From: Aquificaceae bacterium
GTDB taxonomy: Bacteria; Aquificota; Aquificia; Aquificales; Aquificaceae
Assembly: GCA_027014185.1 (NCBI GenBank)
Contig: JALWEK010000022.1
Coordinates: forward strand, 1-16,604
Direction of reading: 5' to 3'
DNA length: 16,604 nucleotides
The position numbers and the translations under genes were made by a program. Shown piece after piece: positions 1 to 6,275 of this stretch. Numbering within the stretch: position 1 is the first letter of the stretch; each line of letters opens with the position of its first letter. Under the pieces are notes generated by a model, which made no database searches, was not told where the DNA came from, and saw only the letters and a list, made by a program, of their open reading frames with translations.

Positions 1-16
1 CGATTAGAAGAAGGAG

Positions 17-376
17 GTGATGAAGAAACACACGGTAATAGGGTACGAGAAACTCAAGGATAGCTCCAGCGAGCTACTGCAGATGGCAGCCCTGGTTGCA
101 CTCGACCACCACGAGAGGTGGGACGGGGCGGGCTACCCCAATGGGAAGAAGGGTGAAGAGATAAGTTTATGGGGCAGGATAACCTCCATAGCTGATGTGT
201 TCGACGCCCTCCTCTCGAAGAGACCTTATAAGGAACCCTGGACGCTCGACAGGACCGTGGAGCACATGAAGAGTTTAAAGGGAAAGGCCTTCGATCCCGA
301 TCTGATAGACCTGTTCTTCGAAAACATAGATGAGGTGATGCGTATAAGAAAAAGGTACAAGGACGAAGAGGTGTAA
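17..376 (+). CDS. HD-GYP domain protein, C-terminal part (5' part interrupted or outside window)
   Basis: This is the second half of an HD-GYP metal-dependent phosphohydrolase domain, the type that degrades cyclic di-GMP. Visible motifs are MKKHTVIGY (with a metal-binding His), HHERWDGAGYP (the GYP signature) and IADVFDAL, followed by RPYK and FDPDL. The catalytic HD pair and its surrounding helix, which should lie further N-terminal, are missing. In this frame a TAG stop sits at 5-7, only 12 bases before the GTG at 17, so the coding part cannot simply continue upstream. The frame open at the left edge is a different one (reading R-L-E-E from base 1). A one-base shift in the purine run at 8-16 would join it to E-V-M-K-K-H. 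Either the gene is broken, or there is a sequence error, or a truncated protein is made. Domain identity is sure; whether the gene is intact is not. Confidence 0.7.
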   Translation: MMKKHTVIGYEKLKDSSSELLQMAALVALDHHERWDGAGYPNGKKGEEISLWGRITSIADVFDALLSKRPYKEPWTLDRTVEHMKSLKGKAFDPDLIDLFFENIDEVMRIRKRYKDEEV

Positions 377-390
377 AGTATATTACCTGC

Positions 391-407
391 TGTAAACAAT
401 CTTTACA
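391..407. promoter_or_regulatory. Operator-like inverted repeat, copy 1 (TGTAAA-N5-TTTACA)
   Basis: Perfect 6-base arms TGTAAA and TTTACA are separated by five bases (CAATC). The same arms with the same spacing recur at 462-478. This is the usual shape of a dimeric helix-turn-helix regulator site; the TetR protein at 2001-2561 is the obvious candidate binder, but this is inference. Confidence 0.5.
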
Positions 408-460
408 AAAAGCAAAAGGCCTTCGCTTCCAGTGTTACCGGTGCTACCACGGCCCAGTTA

Positions 461-479
461 GTGTAAATGTTTTTTACAC
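461..479. promoter_or_regulatory. Operator-like inverted repeat, copy 2 (GTGTAAA-N5-TTTACAC)
   Basis: Seven-base perfect arms surround the spacer TGTTT. The inner six bases of each arm and the spacing are identical to copy 1, 71 bases upstream, while the spacers differ. Outside the arms, AGTT (457-460) and AACT (483-486) add imperfect symmetry. The right arm TTTACA could also act as a -35 element, so a bound repressor would block polymerase. A simple hairpin terminator is less likely because no T-tract follows and the arms are AT-rich. Confidence 0.5.
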
Positions 480-545
480 GTGAACTAAGGGTCCAGGTTT
501 AAATATTTTGCTCACTCTTTGCTTAAAGGCCTTTCTGGATCCGGT

Positions 546-565
546 ACGTTAATTGCAGTTAACGT
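546..565. promoter_or_regulatory. Inverted repeat ACGTTAA-N6-TTAACGT
   Basis: Perfect 7-base arms lie around TTGCAG, starting 69 bases upstream of the beta-helix start codon. The arms differ from the two TGTAAA sites, so a second regulator could bind here, or the element could form a weak hairpin in the leader. Function is unknown. Confidence 0.35.
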
Positions 566-614
566 CGTAGGGTTTGAGACTTCTATTCTCCATCTCTTAC
601 CCGGGAGGTAAGCT

Positions 615-1997
615 ATGCTTAAACTTCTCACAGGTTTTCTCGTAGGACTAGTGTGCCTTGACTTAGCACGGGGTGATACGTTCTACGTTTCCCCCGTTCA
701 TCTGGGGGATGCCTGCTCACCGGACTTCCCCTGCTCGTTCCAGTCTGCCCTGAGCAAGGCGGAGAACAACGGAGAGTCTGACATCATATACGTGAACCCG
801 GGCCTTTATAGGTTTAACTCGACCCTTACGGCTCACGTGGGAGACGGTATGGGACTTTCAATACTAGCCCTCGATCCATCGGATAAGCCCGTTCTCGATG
901 GAGACTACGACGGTGACCCAAGCACCGATGACAGGATCCAGATTATGCAGCTTGCGGGCTGGGCTATAACCGTGGATGGGTTGATTTTCCGGAACGGTAA
1001 GGGAGATAACGGGGGAGCACTTTTCGTGGCCGGTGAGTTCTTCACCATCTTCACACTCAGAAACTCCGAGTTTTACGGAAATGAGGCCTTTGAAGGAGGG
1101 GCACTATACGTTATGAACACCGTTGGCAGGGTCCTCCTACTTGGGAACACTTTTAAGGATAACAGCTCTAGTAAAGATGGTGGAGCGGTATATACATCCT
1201 GTAACCGGAGTTCGGTAATAGAGAGGAATACGATCAGGGAGAACCGGGGAGATTCAACCGTGTACCTTATGGTAGAGCCATCATCCAACTGCTCCTTTTC
1301 CGGCAATCTTGTTGTGAACAACACTATCTATCTGAACGCCAGCCTACGTTCCGATGTCTGGGGTAGTCTACATCTTATAAACAACACCTTCGTGGGTGGT
1401 AATATGCCCGGTGTTTACGTCGTGTTGGAGAGCAGTTCTGCGGATCTGAACCTTTACAACAACCTCTTTTGGGATACAGGCTCTAGTGTGCTGGCAGGAA
1501 GGAGCATTTTTGTCCTTGCAAACACAGGTGGAGTTCAGCTCTTTAACAACCTTTTCGGTCAGTACTTTATTACATTCCCGGAAGCGGACGGCACGCCAGA
1601 CAACTCCATAGAATCACCTGGAGTCTATATAAAGGACTTGGATCCAGACAGATACAAGCACGGATCGAACTTCACTCAGGATCCCCAGTTCGTGAACGCA
1701 CAGGCGGGTGATTACAGGTTAGCCCCCACATCGCCTGCGGTGGATAGTGGAACCTTGAGCCTTCCTGCGGGAGCTTACCTCGGTTCAAAGGACATAGACC
1801 TGAACCCTAGGAATATAGATGGGAACAACGATGATCTCGCCGTGGTTGATATAGGTGCCTACGAGTACAACCCCTTTGGCCTAACCTCCGCGGGTGGGTG
1901 TTCATCCGCGCCCTCAGGCTCTCTCTTCTTACCCGTAGCCATTCTCTTCCTGCTAAGACGTTTGCTGAGAAAGGTTGGATATATGCTATATTACTAA
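615..1997 (+). CDS. Secreted parallel beta-helix protein with C-terminal sorting-type tail
   Basis: The 460-residue exported protein has an N-terminal signal peptide (MLKLLTGFLVGLVCLDLARG, cleavage likely before DTFYV). The body carries repeats typical of right-handed beta-helices in pectate-lyase-like folds: N-x-F and N-N-L/T-F turns such as GGALFV, GGALYV, GGAVYT and LYNNLFWD. Near the end it has SPAVDSG and VVDIGAYEY, the ending common in bacterial surface beta-helix proteins of the choice-of-anchor type. The last 35 residues resemble a tripartite sorting tail: GGCSS, a hydrophobic stretch (LFLPVAILFLL) and a basic end (RRLLRK). No catalytic residues for a named lyase could be identified, so substrate and activity are unknown. 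It is first in an operon with a TetR regulator 3 bases downstream. The ATG start has GGGAGGT five bases upstream. The fold is confident, the function is not. Confidence 0.85.
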   Translation: MLKLLTGFLVGLVCLDLARGDTFYVSPVHLGDACSPDFPCSFQSALSKAENNGESDIIYVNPGLYRFNSTLTAHVGDGMGLSILALDPSDKPVLDGDYDGDPSTDDRIQIMQLAGWAITVDGLIFRNGKGDNGGALFVAGEFFTIFTLRNSEFYGNEAFEGGALYVMNTVGRVLLLGNTFKDNSSSKDGGAVYTSCNRSSVIERNTIRENRGDSTVYLMVEPSSNCSFSGNLVVNNTIYLNASLRSDVWGSLHLINNTFVGGNMPGVYVVLESSSADLNLYNNLFWDTGSSVLAGRSIFVLANTGGVQLFNNLFGQYFITFPEADGTPDNSIESPGVYIKDLDPDRYKHGSNFTQDPQFVNAQAGDYRLAPTSPAVDSGTLSLPAGAYLGSKDIDLNPRNIDGNNDDLAVVDIGAYEYNPFGLTSAGGCSSAPSGSLFLPVAILFLLRRLLRKVGYMLYY

Positions 1998-2000
1998 CTG

Positions 2001-2561
2001 ATGGGTCAGTCAGTAGCTCAGGATACCAGGAGCAAACTCATAGAAGCGGGCAAGAGGGTTATCTTTAGAAAAGGCTTCCACGGAGCGAGGGTCTCTGACA
2101 TAACCTCAGACGCGGGGCTTGCACACGGGACCTTCTATATCTACTTCAAGAGTAAAGAGGAGTTCCTTCTGGAGCTCCTCCTCTCGGTCAGGGAAGAGAT
2201 ACTTACCCTTATCGAGGATGGTAAGAGAGCCATATCTGAAGGCAGCTTGGAGGAGGGGAAGGATCTCGTTTTCGTGAAGCCCTTCGAGCTTATGGTAAGT
2301 GAGAAGGAGCTTGCCAAGATACTCTTCTTCGAGGCTATGTGTACGGACAGGAAGTTTCAGGAGTTTTACAGGGAGAGTAAGGAGATCCTTTTAAGGGAAA
2401 CAAGGGAGGTCCTGGAGCTCCTCCGAGTGGAGAGGGCTGAAGTGAAGGCCCACATCCTGATGGGAACGGCGAGGCACCTTATAGAACTCCTGATACTCAC
2501 CGGGGAAGAGGTGAACGGTAAATGGATGGAGGTTTTAAGAGAGCTTGGTGTTTACTCCTGA
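2001..2561 (+). CDS. TetR/AcrR family transcriptional regulator
   Basis: The 186-residue protein has an N-terminal TetR helix-turn-helix at residues 10-55: SKLIEAGKRVIFRKGF, then VSDITSDAGLAHGTFYIYFKSKEE, with the family hallmark GTFYIYFKSKE. The remaining all-helical part (about 60-186) would be the ligand-binding and dimer domain; it is not assigned to a subfamily. Length is normal for TetR proteins. The ATG lies 3 bases after the beta-helix stop and no clear ribosome site is seen, so translation is probably coupled. The 3' end overlaps the TolC-like gene by 40 bases. TetR regulators next to efflux components usually repress them. Here the likely operators are the paired TGTAAA-N5-TTTACA sites upstream of 615, which would make the operon self-regulated (inference). 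Confidence 0.93.
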   Translation: MGQSVAQDTRSKLIEAGKRVIFRKGFHGARVSDITSDAGLAHGTFYIYFKSKEEFLLELLLSVREEILTLIEDGKRAISEGSLEEGKDLVFVKPFELMVSEKELAKILFFEAMCTDRKFQEFYRESKEILLRETREVLELLRVERAEVKAHILMGTARHLIELLILTGEEVNGKWMEVLRELGVYS

Positions 2562-3787
2562 GCGCACTAACCCTATCCTTTGGAGTTAGTCTCAGGGAGG
2601 TAGAGGAGGCGGCTCTGAAGAGCTACTACGAAGTCCAGATAGAGAAACTCGAGATAGAGAAAAAACGCCAGGAGCGTCTCAAGGAGCTTGGCAGCTTTCT
2701 CCCCACCCTGAACCTCGAAGCCTCCTTCAACCTCGCCCGGAAGCAGAGCTTCACCTTCCAGATACCTCCCGCACCCCCCAGGGAGTTCGTCTTCGTAGAG
2801 GGAAGCTATCCCAAGTTTACCTTTCAGCTTATCCAGAACCTGTTCAACCTTCCCGACATAAAGAGGTACGAGATATCTAAGAAACTGGAGGTCTCGCAGA
2901 GATTCATGCTAGAGGAGAAGAAGAACGAGATACTGTACAAGGTCAGAGAAGCCTACATAAACGCTCTCAAGGCGAGGTCGGCGATGGAGGTCTATAGGAA
3001 GCATCTCGAACGTGTGAGGGCCCATCTGAGGGACGTGATGGAGCTCTACGATCAGGGAGTTGTAGCCTACAAGGACCTTCTGGAGACCAAGGTTAAGCTG
3101 TTCGATGTGAAGGAAAAGCTGGCCTCGGCGGAGGCCAACTACAGGAAAGCTCTTAACTACCTATCCTACCTCTCCGGAATGGATGTGGAGGAGGTTGAGG
3201 AGATCCCTGTCCATACCCAGGCGAACCTCGATTACGAGAAGCTGCTCAGAGAACTTGAGAACAGGCCCCTGCTCAAGTACCTGAGGGAGAGTGTGGATGT
3301 ATCGAAGAAGGCCGTGGAGCTATCGAGGTCTTACTTCTACCCCCAGGCCGCTTTCGAGGCTGTGTACCTGAGGACCGAGGAGTCCGATCTGTTTCCGAAG
3401 GACAGGTACTTCGTAAGCTTCGTTTTTAGATGGAACCTCTTCAGTGGTCTAAAGAGGTTCAGGGCCGTGGAGGAAGCGAAGATAGAGCACATCAAGGCGA
3501 TAAAGAGGTACGAGGACCTAAAGGAAAAGCTGAAGCTCCAGCTTAGGAACTTACTGGAGGAGATAGAGGCTGCGAAGGTAAAGATAGAGCTGTCCAAAAA
3601 GCAGCTCGAGGATGCGAGGGAGCATCTCAGGATAGCGGTGGAAAAGTACAGGGCTGGCCTCGGGACCAACACGGAGGTCCTGGACGCCCAGAGCTACCTC
3701 AAGACAGCTGAAGAGACCCTTCAGATGAGCCAGTACGATCTTGCCCTCAAGATCTTCAAGCTCAGAGAGGTGCTCGGAGGTGAGTAG
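2522..3787 (+). CDS. TolC-like outer membrane efflux protein
   Basis: The 421-residue protein of the outer membrane efflux (OEP/TolC) family forms the trimeric channel-tunnel through which pumps expel substrates across the outer membrane. After a signal sequence (hydrophobic CLLLSALTLSFGVSL, residues 10-24) come two long helical repeats rich in heptads. Typical features are REAYINALKARS, LYDQGVVAYKDLLETKVKL in the first half and the matching AVEKYRAGLGTNTEVLDAQSYL in the second, plus the strand-forming FVSFVFRWNLFSGLKR. The ATG at 2522 has GAGGTG eight bases upstream and lies inside the end of the TetR gene. The 3' end overlaps the EmrA-like adaptor by 8 bases. The pair is the outer half of a tripartite exporter; no inner-membrane transporter is adjacent. 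Confidence 0.92.
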   Translation: MDGGFKRAWCLLLSALTLSFGVSLREVEEAALKSYYEVQIEKLEIEKKRQERLKELGSFLPTLNLEASFNLARKQSFTFQIPPAPPREFVFVEGSYPKFTFQLIQNLFNLPDIKRYEISKKLEVSQRFMLEEKKNEILYKVREAYINALKARSAMEVYRKHLERVRAHLRDVMELYDQGVVAYKDLLETKVKLFDVKEKLASAEANYRKALNYLSYLSGMDVEEVEEIPVHTQANLDYEKLLRELENRPLLKYLRESVDVSKKAVELSRSYFYPQAAFEAVYLRTEESDLFPKDRYFVSFVFRWNLFSGLKRFRAVEEAKIEHIKAIKRYEDLKEKLKLQLRNLLEEIEAAKVKIELSKKQLEDAREHLRIAVEKYRAGLGTNTEVLDAQSYLKTAEETLQMSQYDLALKIFKLREVLGGE

Positions 3788-4868
3788 GTCTAAAGTTTTG
3801 GGCCTCGTGCTCTTGGTTCTGCTTTCGGTAGGTATGCTTATCTTTGGGGCAAAGTGGATCCATTACAGGCTAACCCACGCGATCACCAACGCGGTTTTTG
3901 TAGAGAGCGATACCTTCACGAAGGTAGCCTACAAGAGGGTCTCCGGGAGGATACAGGAGCTGTTCAGAGACGAGGGAGACTACGTTAGAAAGGGGGAAGC
4001 CCTCGCTAAGGTTGAGGACAGGGATTACAGACTCAAGCTCGAGGAGGTTGAGAGGAACATAGATAGCTTGAAGAAAGAGATAGAAGCGCTGGAGGTAAAA
4101 CTCTCGGCGAGCAGAAAGGAGATCCTGGGTAACATGGAAGGGGTTAGGTCTGAGGTAGACTACCTCTTGGAGGAGATAAGGTCCATCGAAGCTAGGGTAA
4201 AGCAGCTCGAGAGAGACAGCCGAAGGTTTAGAGAGCTTTACAGGAAAGGAGTTGTACCCTCGAGGAAGTTCGAGGAGATAGATACTCAGCTTAGGGCTCT
4301 GCTCCACAAGAGGGACGCCCTCAAGGCAAGAGTAAGGCAGGCACGCTCAAAGCTTTCGGTTCTCGATGCCAAGATGGAGGGGCTAAAGAGCCTCGAAAGG
4401 AAGATAAGCTCTCTGAGGGAGAAGCTCAGAGCCCTGGAAAAGAAGAGAGAGGATCTGCTCAACCTCATCGACGAGGCCACCCTCAGGAGCCCGATAGAGG
4501 GGTACGTGGTGAAGAGGTACGTGAGCAGGGGAGAGGTGGTAAGGCCCGGCCAGTTCGTGTATGCCCTGTACGATCCACGGGATATCTATGTGCTGGTTCT
4601 TCTTGAGGAGACCAAGCTAAAGGGCGTGAAGGAGGGAAACAGAGCCATGATAAGGATAGATGCCTATCCGGAGGAGAAGTTCGAGGGAGTTGTCGAGGAG
4701 ATAGGAAGGGCAGCCGCCGCGAAGTTCGCCCTGATACCTAGGGATGTTACCGCGGGGGAGTTCACAAAGGTGGCCCAGAGGATACCCCTTAAGGTGAAGA
4801 TAGTAAAGGGCAGGAGGGAGCTCCTGAGGGTAGGGATGGGAGGTGAGGTGGCCATAGAAAAGAGGTAG
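3780..4868 (+). CDS. EmrA/HlyD-family membrane fusion protein (periplasmic adaptor)
   Basis: The 362-residue adaptor joins an inner-membrane pump to a TolC channel. Order: a single N-terminal membrane anchor (VLGLVLLVLLSVGMLIFGA), the biotinyl-lipoyl half RVSGRIQELFRDEGDYVRKGEALAKV, a long coiled coil (about 75-225) with a broken middle (LYRKGVVPSRKFEE), the second lipoyl half LRSPIEGYVVKRYVSRGEVVRPGQ, and a beta-barrel region. The stretch FALIPRDVTAGEFTKVAQRIPLK and the final VGMGGEVAI are typical of EmrA-type adaptors of MFS drug pumps. I chose GTG 3780 rather than an earlier in-frame codon at 3741: it gives the normal short cytoplasmic tail MSRSK, has AGAGAGG nine bases upstream, and overlaps the TolC gene by only 8 bases. 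The usual EmrB partner is absent here. Confidence 0.88.
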   Translation: MSRSKVLGLVLLVLLSVGMLIFGAKWIHYRLTHAITNAVFVESDTFTKVAYKRVSGRIQELFRDEGDYVRKGEALAKVEDRDYRLKLEEVERNIDSLKKEIEALEVKLSASRKEILGNMEGVRSEVDYLLEEIRSIEARVKQLERDSRRFRELYRKGVVPSRKFEEIDTQLRALLHKRDALKARVRQARSKLSVLDAKMEGLKSLERKISSLREKLRALEKKREDLLNLIDEATLRSPIEGYVVKRYVSRGEVVRPGQFVYALYDPRDIYVLVLLEETKLKGVKEGNRAMIRIDAYPEEKFEGVVEEIGRAAAAKFALIPRDVTAGEFTKVAQRIPLKVKIVKGRRELLRVGMGGEVAIEKR

Positions 4869-4942
4869 GAGCTTTTCTCCCGCTGCCCCCTGGAGCGTAG
4901 GATCCCATTAAGGAGTTATTATTAATGTTAAGGAGGGATACT

Positions 4943-5902
4943 ATGGGTGAAGAGCGAAAGGAGAAGGATCTGAGAGAGGAGGCGAGGGAGCTTTTCAAAA
5001 TCTTCTTCGAAAAGAGCAAGGACATTCAGAAGGCCACGACCCAGACGGTTAAGGAGATAACGGAGAAAACCCTGAAGGGTGTCCAACCTTCAAAAGAGAA
5101 GGTCAAGGAGATAACCGAGGGTATAGTGGAGGGAATACAGGAGACCAGGAAACAGATGGGTGGCAGACTCGAGAGCGTGGTGAAAACCTTACAGGATCTT
5201 ACCTCAAAGGCAACCTCCGGACTCATGGAGGTGGTAAGCGGTGTCATGGAAGGGATAGAGGAGGCTTCCGAGAGGGAGAAAAGGGAAGAGTGTCTCAGAC
5301 ACATAAAGGAGAGGAGATCTATAACCTTCTTCGACCCCGACAGGGATGTGCCCGACGAGATCATAAAGGAGATCCTCAACATATCCGCCCTCGCACCCTC
5401 GGGATACAACCTCCAGCCCTGGGAGGTCATAGTGGTAAAGAGCAAGGATAAGAAAGAGAAACTCAAGGAGATATGCTACGGCCAGCAGAAGGTGGAGGAC
5501 GCGAGCGCCAACATAGTCGTGATAGCGAACCTGAGGGCTGCCGAGGAGCATGTGGACAGGGTTCTCGAGAGCTGGGTTGAGCTCGGGTACATAAAGGAGG
5601 AGGAGAGGGAAGCGCTCCGGGAGCAGATACTCTCGGGCTGGAAGAGCCCGGAGAGGAGGAAGAGGAAGGCGATAAGGGACTCGGCCCTCTTTGCGATGTG
5701 CGTGATGATAGTGGCCCGATACTTCGGGCTCGAGACCCATCCTATGGAGGGCTTCGACGAGGCGAAGCTGAAGAGGTTTCTCGGAATAGGTAAGGATAGA
5801 ATTGTTCCTATGATAATAGCGATAGGTTACAAGCATCCGGAGAAGGAGCTCCTTCCGAGGGCTTACAGGTTCACCTTCGAGGAGTTCGGAAAGATAGTTT
5901 AA
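4943..5902 (+). CDS. Nitroreductase-family FMN protein with amphipathic helical N-terminal domain
   Basis: The 319-residue protein has two parts. Residues 1-115 are highly charged and helical, with three loosely repeated units: VKEITEKTLKGV, VKEITEGIVEGIQE and MEVVSGVMEGIEEA. They look like amphipathic, apolipoprotein- or phasin-like helices. Residues about 118-319 form a nitroreductase domain, with the N-terminal FMN-phosphate motif (ERRSITFF), APSGYNLQPWEVIVV, the mid-domain RDSALFAMCVMIVARYFGLETHPMEGF and the closing MIIAIGYKHPEK. Such enzymes use NAD(P)H and FMN to reduce nitro compounds, quinones or flavins; the substrate here is unknown. ATG 4943 is preferred because AAGGAGGG lies five bases before it; ATG 4925 would add six residues. 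HIT and ribF follow closely; ribF supplies the FMN cofactor. Confidence 0.85.
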   Translation: MGEERKEKDLREEARELFKIFFEKSKDIQKATTQTVKEITEKTLKGVQPSKEKVKEITEGIVEGIQETRKQMGGRLESVVKTLQDLTSKATSGLMEVVSGVMEGIEEASEREKREECLRHIKERRSITFFDPDRDVPDEIIKEILNISALAPSGYNLQPWEVIVVKSKDKKEKLKEICYGQQKVEDASANIVVIANLRAAEEHVDRVLESWVELGYIKEEEREALREQILSGWKSPERRKRKAIRDSALFAMCVMIVARYFGLETHPMEGFDEAKLKRFLGIGKDRIVPMIIAIGYKHPEKELLPRAYRFTFEEFGKIV

Positions 5903-5912
5903 AATAAAAAAC

Positions 5913-6272
5913 ATGCAGGACTGCATCTTCTGCAAGATAGTTAAGGGGGAGATCCCCTCCAAGAAGGTTTACGAGGACGATCAGGTCTATGCCTTCCACG
6001 ACATAAACCCGGTGGCGCCCGTTCATATACTCATAGTTCCCAAAAAGCACATCTTCGGAATACAGACCCTCGAGCCGGAGGACGAGTGTCTCGTGGGGCA
6101 CATGTTCTACGTTGCCAGGAAGATAGCCGAGGAACAGGGACTGGCTCCGAAGGAGGACCTCAGCGGCGGATACAGGCTCGTCTTCAACGTTGGGAAGGAC
6201 GCAGGGCAGAGCGTCTTCCACCTGCATCTCCATCTGATCGGCGGAAGATCCATGGGCTGGCCTCCCGGGTAA
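5913..6272 (+). CDS. HIT family hydrolase (HinT-like)
   Basis: The 119-residue histidine-triad protein has the active-site motif HLHLHLIGG at 103-111 (His103, His105, His107) and the C-terminal GWPPG common in HinT purine-nucleoside phosphoramidases. Such enzymes hydrolyse AMP-lysine or AMP-NH2-type bonds in the cytoplasm. The N-terminal CIFCKI (Cys4, Cys7) is the zinc-binding pair seen in many HIT proteins. NPVAPVHILIVPKKHI is the conserved nucleotide-binding segment. Full length. The gene starts 10 bases after the nitroreductase stop in an A-rich stretch with no Shine-Dalgarno, and is followed by ribF after 3 bases, so the three probably share a transcript. Confidence 0.95.
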   Translation: MQDCIFCKIVKGEIPSKKVYEDDQVYAFHDINPVAPVHILIVPKKHIFGIQTLEPEDECLVGHMFYVARKIAEEQGLAPKEDLSGGYRLVFNVGKDAGQSVFHLHLHLIGGRSMGWPPG

Positions 6273-6275
6273 GGC

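Larger units (their letters stand above)
377..614. promoter_or_regulatory. 238-base regulatory intergenic region
   Basis: This is the only sizeable gene-free stretch in the window. It lies between the HD-GYP fragment and the beta-helix gene and is AT-richer than its surroundings. It holds two copies of TGTAAA-N5-TTTACA (391-407 and 462-478), a 10-base palindrome AAAGGCCTTT (525-534) and an inverted repeat ACGTTAA-N6-TTAACGT (546-565). A possible promoter is TTTACA (473-478) with TTTAAA (498-503) at a long 19-base spacing; the -35 would then fall inside the second operator-like site, giving a leader of about 100 bases. No convincing terminator, tRNA or small ORF was seen. A regulatory role is inferred from the density of symmetric sites and from the TetR gene encoded in the operon downstream. 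Confidence 0.6.

Noticed and set aside
11..20. AAGGAGGTGATG as a ribosome-binding site and true start of the HD-GYP protein
   Set aside because: The purine run touches the GTG and lies only two bases from the ATG, too close to act as a Shine-Dalgarno, and starting there would cut the HD-GYP domain in half.
525..534. AAAGGCCTTT as a mobile-element end or attachment site
   Set aside because: It is a lone short palindrome with no matching partner, transposase or integrase nearby.
2001..2003. Separate promoter for the TetR gene
   Set aside because: The beta-helix stop is only 3 bases away and no hexamers of promoter type with proper spacing were found just upstream; coupling is simpler.
3741..3779. 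Earlier start for the EmrA-like adaptor
   Set aside because: It would add a Ser-rich segment read from inside the TolC gene, ahead of a membrane anchor that normally has only a short cytoplasmic tail.
4917..4922. TATTAT as -10 of a promoter for the nitroreductase
   Set aside because: No -35-like hexamer lies 16-19 bases upstream, so I could not support a promoter in the 74-base gap.
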